This document shows positions 59,047 through 64,000 of a stretch of 64,000 nt of DNA, piece after piece. A model generated the notes under the pieces. It ran no database searches. It worked only from the letters and a program-made list of their open reading frames with translations, and was not told where the DNA came from. Each line of letters begins with the position of its first letter. Positions within the stretch are counted from its first letter, which is position 1. The stretch comes from Irpex lacteus (lineage: Eukaryota; Basidiomycota; Agaricomycetes; Polyporales; Irpicaceae). The DNA is taken from the NCBI GenBank assembly GCA_001986395.2, contig MQVO02000003.1:2168339-2232338 (forward strand), in the 5' to 3' direction. Both the position numbers and the translations under genes were made by a program.

Positions 59047-60692
59047 AGTGTATTGGGCCTATGGTATTTGGGCCCATGTCTTGAAACGGCGGCCAACCGC
59101 GTATCTTGGTCACATCTCCTTCTAACAGGCCGTAAGACTATACCTTCCAAGCTTTCAGCACTTTGAGTTTGAAAAACTGGAGGAGTGCCCACATAGCATT
59201 TATATACTCAGTAAAAGCTAAGGTGATGTTGGCCAGTTGTGATCCTGTTACAGCGGCCGGCCTGACAGCCTGAGCTCTTCAGGCCAGTGGCCAGTGGCCA
59301 TTGCATCGTTGGCAAGATACAACCTACTTTGTTAGAAGAGCGCAATAAAGTAGAGTGTTAAAATTAGACACGACTTACCATGAAAAGTCAAACTGTGACC
59401 ATTAGTATGTCAGATGATGTCTCCATTTTACTTCATGGCTACTCAAGTTCAATTCCCCACACCACTGGCACGTAGTACAACTTGAAGTGATGTGGTTTCA
59501 ACATGCTATTTTCTAGTCAATTTTGTCATGCATCTTACAAATTTCACTGAATGGGACGTACTCATATATAAATGTAGAGACATGTGGTGCCAGTACCGCC
59601 AAGGTCACCGTGACGGTGAGCTTGAACTTGAAGGCCTCGACCCGGAAGTAAGCGTCTCACGCTTCCGCGCGTATTGTTTGCTCATATTTGTCATGGCCGT
59701 TGTGGCGCGGCGGGCGCGTCCTCGTCCGAAGGGGTCAATCGCAGACAACCTTGTCTTCTGACCATCACCGTGACCATTTGCGAAACGACATCACCTGAAT
59801 ATTTCAGAAATTGATATGGCCATGGGTTACGCCAGAGGTAAAAGTCTTTGCTCATATACTACACTCTTACTGGGCAGCTTGCTGCAGCCGTCCGGGTCGA
59901 TAGGTGACACAGGCTGGCGTTCGCGCTACCGGTATACATGTGTTCGTACAACCTGACACCCGTATGCTCATGGTGCTGAGTGAGGCTCGGACAAGAATAT
60001 GGTAGACCGAGCCACTTCCCAGCTACTGCCCCCTTTTATCCCAGAGACTGCTCCCTTGGTCTTCCCTGCTGACTACAGTCAGCCCTCGAATATCCACTGA
60101 CGGAATCGTTATGGAATGCAGTGTCGCACAAGTGAGTGGCAAGTCTTCCGCTTTGTGGCACGCAACTGAATATATGTGTATACGCCGCGTACCAGAACCC
60201 CTCACACTTCTCGGAACTTGTGTGCATGCCCTATTCACCGTTCTCGGGCTATCCATTTGTGGCCTTGGAAGTCCCATTTGAGTCTCTCAAAGTTACACGC
60301 GAAGGAGGAAGGGTCAAATACACCTCGTTCATCCCAATGGACACGGTGCTTCTTCTTAGCCACGGACAATAATTACAAGAAAGCACACCTCCGGAGCTCT
60401 CGACGCACACACAAGTAAACATTCAGGCTTTCGAGGATCCCTGCTCACCCGAGCGATGTGGCGTATTCTGTCCGTGATTATGTGTCGATTGCCCACTCGG
60501 GGACGGCTCGGGGATCCATCCGAGTTCTCAGTACACCCCACGGATCCTCTCTCACAGTTATATGTAACAGCGGGACCTTGAGGGTTGCGTAGCTCAATGA
60601 CGCGGCCTTGATGACCTCCGCGAATACCCAGCACTATAAGTACTGACTGTGTTTGCAGGAACGGTCCCAGATTTCCGTATCCGCTGCTCGTC
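59047..60692. other. long intergenic region
   Basis: About 1.6 kb without a supported gene. Plus ORF 59492-59761 and others are short and motif-free. The palindrome CACCGTGACGGTG occurs at 59606-59618. A weak TATA-like ACTATAAGT lies near 60632, about 60 bases before the next ATG. Confidence 0.45.
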
Positions 60693-63219
60693 ATGTTTTC
60701 CGCGCTGACTGGCTGGCTCTTTGGCAATAAGGCTTATACTCCCAATGACAATGCAACTCCTCCGCCTGAGGCCTCGATACCTCCGATTTTCGAGGAAGAT
60801 GCGTTCTATAAAGCTCCAGAGTTCAGCATCGATGACTATAGGCCTATGAAGGTTAGGTGCATTGGCGCAGGGTTCAGTGGGATCGTATGCGCGTTGAGGT
60901 GAGTCACGAAGTAGTTGTGATTTTGATGATGTATACAAGCAGCTGACGGACGCTTCCTCCATCAAGATTCAGACAGAAGATCGCAAACCTCGATTTTAAG
61001 ATTTACGAGAAGCAAGATGGCGTGGGCGGGACGTGGTTTGCGAACAAGTATCCGGTAAGGAAATTGATGTATTCGCGCCTACTACAACGAGCTGACGTCC
61101 ATCGGAACAGGGAGTTGCATGCGATGTTCCCAGCCACTGCGTACGTCACGCTACAACTTAAACAACTTTTCATGAGCTCATACGCGCTACAGTACCAGTA
61201 CTCCTTCGAAGACCAGGTATGACAATATCTTCTTTTACACATACGCCCAACTAAGCATTGTGTCATCCAGTCGCAATGGTCCAAATTCTACTCCCCCGGC
61301 TCCGAGATTCAAGCTAACGCTGAACGGATCGTGGACAAGTACAAGCTCCGCGAGTATATCCATCTCGGACATGAACTCACTCACGCCAAATGGGATCAAA
61401 GCACAGGAAAGTGGACAATTCGTGTACGCCATAGCGCCGTAGACGTTCAAGAGGAAGAAGAGTTCGAAGAGACGTGCGACATACTTTTGCTCTGCGTGGG
61501 AAGTTTATCTAGGTGGCACTGGCCGGACATACCCGGGTTAAGGGACTTTAAGGGACCAGTCGTGCATTCCGCGCAGTGGAACTTGGATGAGCAGAGTATT
61601 GAGGGGAAGAGGGTGGGAGTTGTCGGCAATGTGTGTTTGTGTCGTTTCTCCGTCTTCTTAGCTGACGATTGGTACAGGGGTCTTCAGGGATACAAATAGT
61701 GTCGGCGATCCAGCCAAAGGTAAAGACGCTTGTCAATTATGGACGACAGAAGACGTGGATCGCACCTGTCCTCACACTGAAGGACACGCTGAATCAACTG
61801 GGCAGAAGTCCGGGAGACACGAATTGTAAGTAGCTCAAGCTGCCATCCGGTGCCCTTGCTCATCCTGATATTGGCAGATGAGTTCACTGCCGAAGAATTA
61901 GAACGACTTAAGGATCCTCAGTTTGCTAAGAGATTCAGGCAAGCTGTAGAATGCGGTCAGAATGTAGGTGTATTTGCCTCCAGAACTGCATTTACTGACG
62001 TATTCTAACGCGACACGCCAGTCCTTCCATTCGCTGACGATGCGAGACTCGGATATGCAGAAGCAAGTACGATCGCTGTTTGAGACGGACATGGCGAAGA
62101 GCCTGGCAAAGAAACCCGAGCTCATAAACAAGCGTAAGTTGTATTCTACCATTTTTTCTGTGCTCGCTCGGCTAACCGCCTTCCTGTCAGTCATTCCCAA
62201 TTTCTCAGTCTTCTGTCGCCGACTCACGCCTGGTAACGGATATCTGGAGGCTCTATGCGCAGATAATGTAGGATTTATTGCTGTTAAGTGCTTCCAATAC
62301 TATGTGCTGACGATCGCTCCCCTGATAGACAACGTACGAAACTACTCCGATCAAACAGATCACTCCTAACGGCATTGGATTAGTCGACGGTCGTCACAAC
62401 GATCTTGACGTTCTCGTTATGGCCACAGGCTTCGATGTCTCCTACCGCTATCCTTTCGATATTATTGGCAGGAATGGCATGAAGTTAAGTGACAGGTGGA
62501 AACCTTACGCCGAAGCCTACATGTCTGTAGCTGTCGACGGATTCCCGAATCTGTTCTTTGTCTATGGCCCTGGATCGGGATTGAACACAGGCCACATTGT
62601 CTCGATGTTGGAACACCAAGCCATGTATATTGCAAAGTGTGCGATGAAGCTACAGAGAGAAAGGCTGAAGAGTATGGAGCCGAAGAAAGAAGCTACACGG
62701 GACTGGATGCAGCATATGCGTGTAAGTCCTGGTCGATCCCTCGACGTCATGCTATGCTGATGATCAAACCGTTTTTAGCACTTCTTCCCAAAGGTGCGTA
62801 CAATGTGGTATGCTGACAGAATGTCCCTCACGATTCTTCTGCAGACCGTTTACATGGACAAGTGCAAGACTTGGTACAGCGCTGAGGACGGTACTGTAAT
62901 AGGACTCTGGCCAGGTGGGATTGCTCACAACGCCGTCACGGTGTGCTCTTATCTCATCTTCTATACACTCGTAGGCAGCAACCTTCACTCGATAAACGCC
63001 CTAGAACACCCTCGCTGGGAGGATTATGAGTATGAGCGTGTTGATGATACGCCAAATAGGCTATTCTGGCTTGGCGATGGTCAAACTATGAACGAGAGAG
63101 ATATGACTGGGGATCGTGAGTACACAGGCCGGTACTTTTCAAGGAAGAAGCTAATGACCCTCTTAATTGCAGTTGCGTGGTATCTGAACGATGTCGATGT
63201 ACCTCCAATACCAGAATGA
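60693..63219 (+). CDS. Baeyer-Villiger-type flavin monooxygenase
   Basis: Class B flavoprotein monooxygenase expected to use FAD and NADPH to insert oxygen next to a ketone. Start MFSALTGWLFGNK at 60693. FAD fold [55 protein letters not shown]. The Baeyer-Villiger fingerprint F.G...H...W is present as FKGPVVHSAQWN (about 61547-61585). NADP fold RVGVVGNGSSGIQIV after a further intron. Then MATGFDVSYRYPFDIIGRNG, FPNLFFVYGPGSGLNTGHIVSMLEHQAMYI, and a C-terminal KTWYSAEDGTVIGLWPGS, ending DVDVPPIPE-stop at 63219. About twelve exons and roughly 600 residues. No signal peptide. The substrate is unknown; it may be a steroid-like, terpenoid or polyketide ketone. Confidence 0.88.
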
Positions 63220-64000
63220 GATGTCACGATAGTGTTTCTCTGTATCCATTGGAGCGGTTTTCACGGATTGGCTGCACACGAGGACGAATTTAAGCACTTC
63301 AGTTCTCGCTTATATGATAAGGATATCATGACGAATGGCACTGTGCTTTCGCTGATATTCCATAATCCTGTCATCTCGGAGCGACAAGTTGGGGTCGTTT
63401 TGCTTATAGTAAAGGTTGTCTCGGCATGGATTTCCGGCCCAGTCATGGCTACCGATACTCCTCATTGTGGCCTACTCCACGCTCAAAAGCTCACAGCGAT
63501 CGATGTTATGGAATGTTCTCCACCACCCGGTTCACTCTCAGGCCACCATTTCTATGTCGTCTTCTCACACGACGTCAAGCTAACGCATCTTCCATGCCAA
63601 ATTGCTTTCGGAAATCTCTTGGAATGAAATACCTTTCGAATGGTTCGTGCCCTCTCTTCTCGCTCGTGATTAGCAACTGAATGAATGAGTACTTCGTGGG
63701 CAACAGATCGCCCTAAGACTTCTTGGACCTCATGGCAGCTCCGAGCTATTGCTCCTCCGTATTCTTGGAACCTGTTGAAGGTCCATGCAAAGATTGTGCA
63801 CGTATTGTGTTGAGCTGTGGCCACGGTGGGCTTGCTTATAGTTAATATCAGCTGTTAAATATCTGCTGGCCTTTGACAGATTGTATAATCTCGGCCCTGC
63901 TCTGGCAATAAATACGAAGGCTTAGGCTTCATCGTCGGAAAACTGTTCGAACTTGGGTCATCGTTAGCAGGCACAAAGCGATCGTTTCTCACGATAATCT
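63220..64000. other. right-end region without a supported gene
   Basis: About 780 bases to the window edge. ORFs on both strands (63232-63627 plus, 63426-63680 plus, 63552-63824 minus) overlap each other and have no recognisable motif. A gene entering from the right cannot be excluded. Confidence 0.4.

Noticed and set aside
63232..63824. Overlapping ORFs at the right end
   Set aside because: Three frames overlap with no recognisable domain; a gene cannot be chosen without sequence to the right.
1..64000. CRISPR arrays, bacterial operons, ribosome binding sites
   Set aside because: Spliced nuclear fungal DNA; no regularly spaced repeats or bacterial gene organisation.

Overview
The window is nuclear DNA from a filamentous basidiomycete, most likely an agaricomycete (mushroom-forming fungus). 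The signs are dense genes on both strands, many GT-AG introns of about 45-75 bases, fungal housekeeping genes, and lineage-typical families: a DUF6534 membrane protein, an Alanine/Serine-rich secreted repeat protein, oxalate decarboxylase, a GH79 glucuronidase-type enzyme and an F-box protein. I saw no rRNA, CRISPR array or intact transposon. No tRNA was recognised by eye.

Layout. 1-4083: two minus-strand housekeeping genes, the splicing factor SNU66/SART1 (running off the left edge) and a mitochondrial RMND1/DUF155 protein. 5058-17753: three paralogous FAD-dependent aromatic-hydroxylase-type monooxygenases, two in tandem on plus and one inverted on minus. The mitochondrial protease OMA1 and the ribosomal-protein chaperone ACL4 lie between the second and third copies. 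Copy 1 carries two compensation-failing indels near its 3' end, and copy 2 has lost the Asp of the DG motif. All three share an upstream element exactly 50 bp before a TATA box. 17754-27166: a gene-poor gap, SVF1, an F-box gene, an agaricomycete-type hypothetical protein, and a secreted protein built from three repeats whose boundaries are phase-1 introns. 27167-38542: a low-coding stretch with a possible membrane-protein remnant, COX4, a vacuolar-type Ca2+/H+ exchanger with micro-exons and altered ion motifs, URK1 and NCS2/CTU2 (head to head).

38838-43480: a tandem segmental duplication of a class V PLP-dependent aminotransferase (LolT / isopenicillin-N-epimerase-like), promoter block included. 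44051-63219: a ricin-B-like lectin, a gamma-glutamylcyclotransferase/AIG2-like gene, secreted GH79 and oxalate decarboxylase, the DUF6534 gene, a PPN2-like phosphoesterase, a possible small zinc-motif gene, and a Baeyer-Villiger-type monooxygenase.

No classical biosynthetic cluster is evident: there is no PKS, NRPS or terpene synthase. The most system-like signals are the triplicated monooxygenases with a rigidly spaced shared promoter element, and the duplicated aminotransferases with their own conserved promoter block. Both look like accessory enzyme families expanded locally among conserved housekeeping genes.
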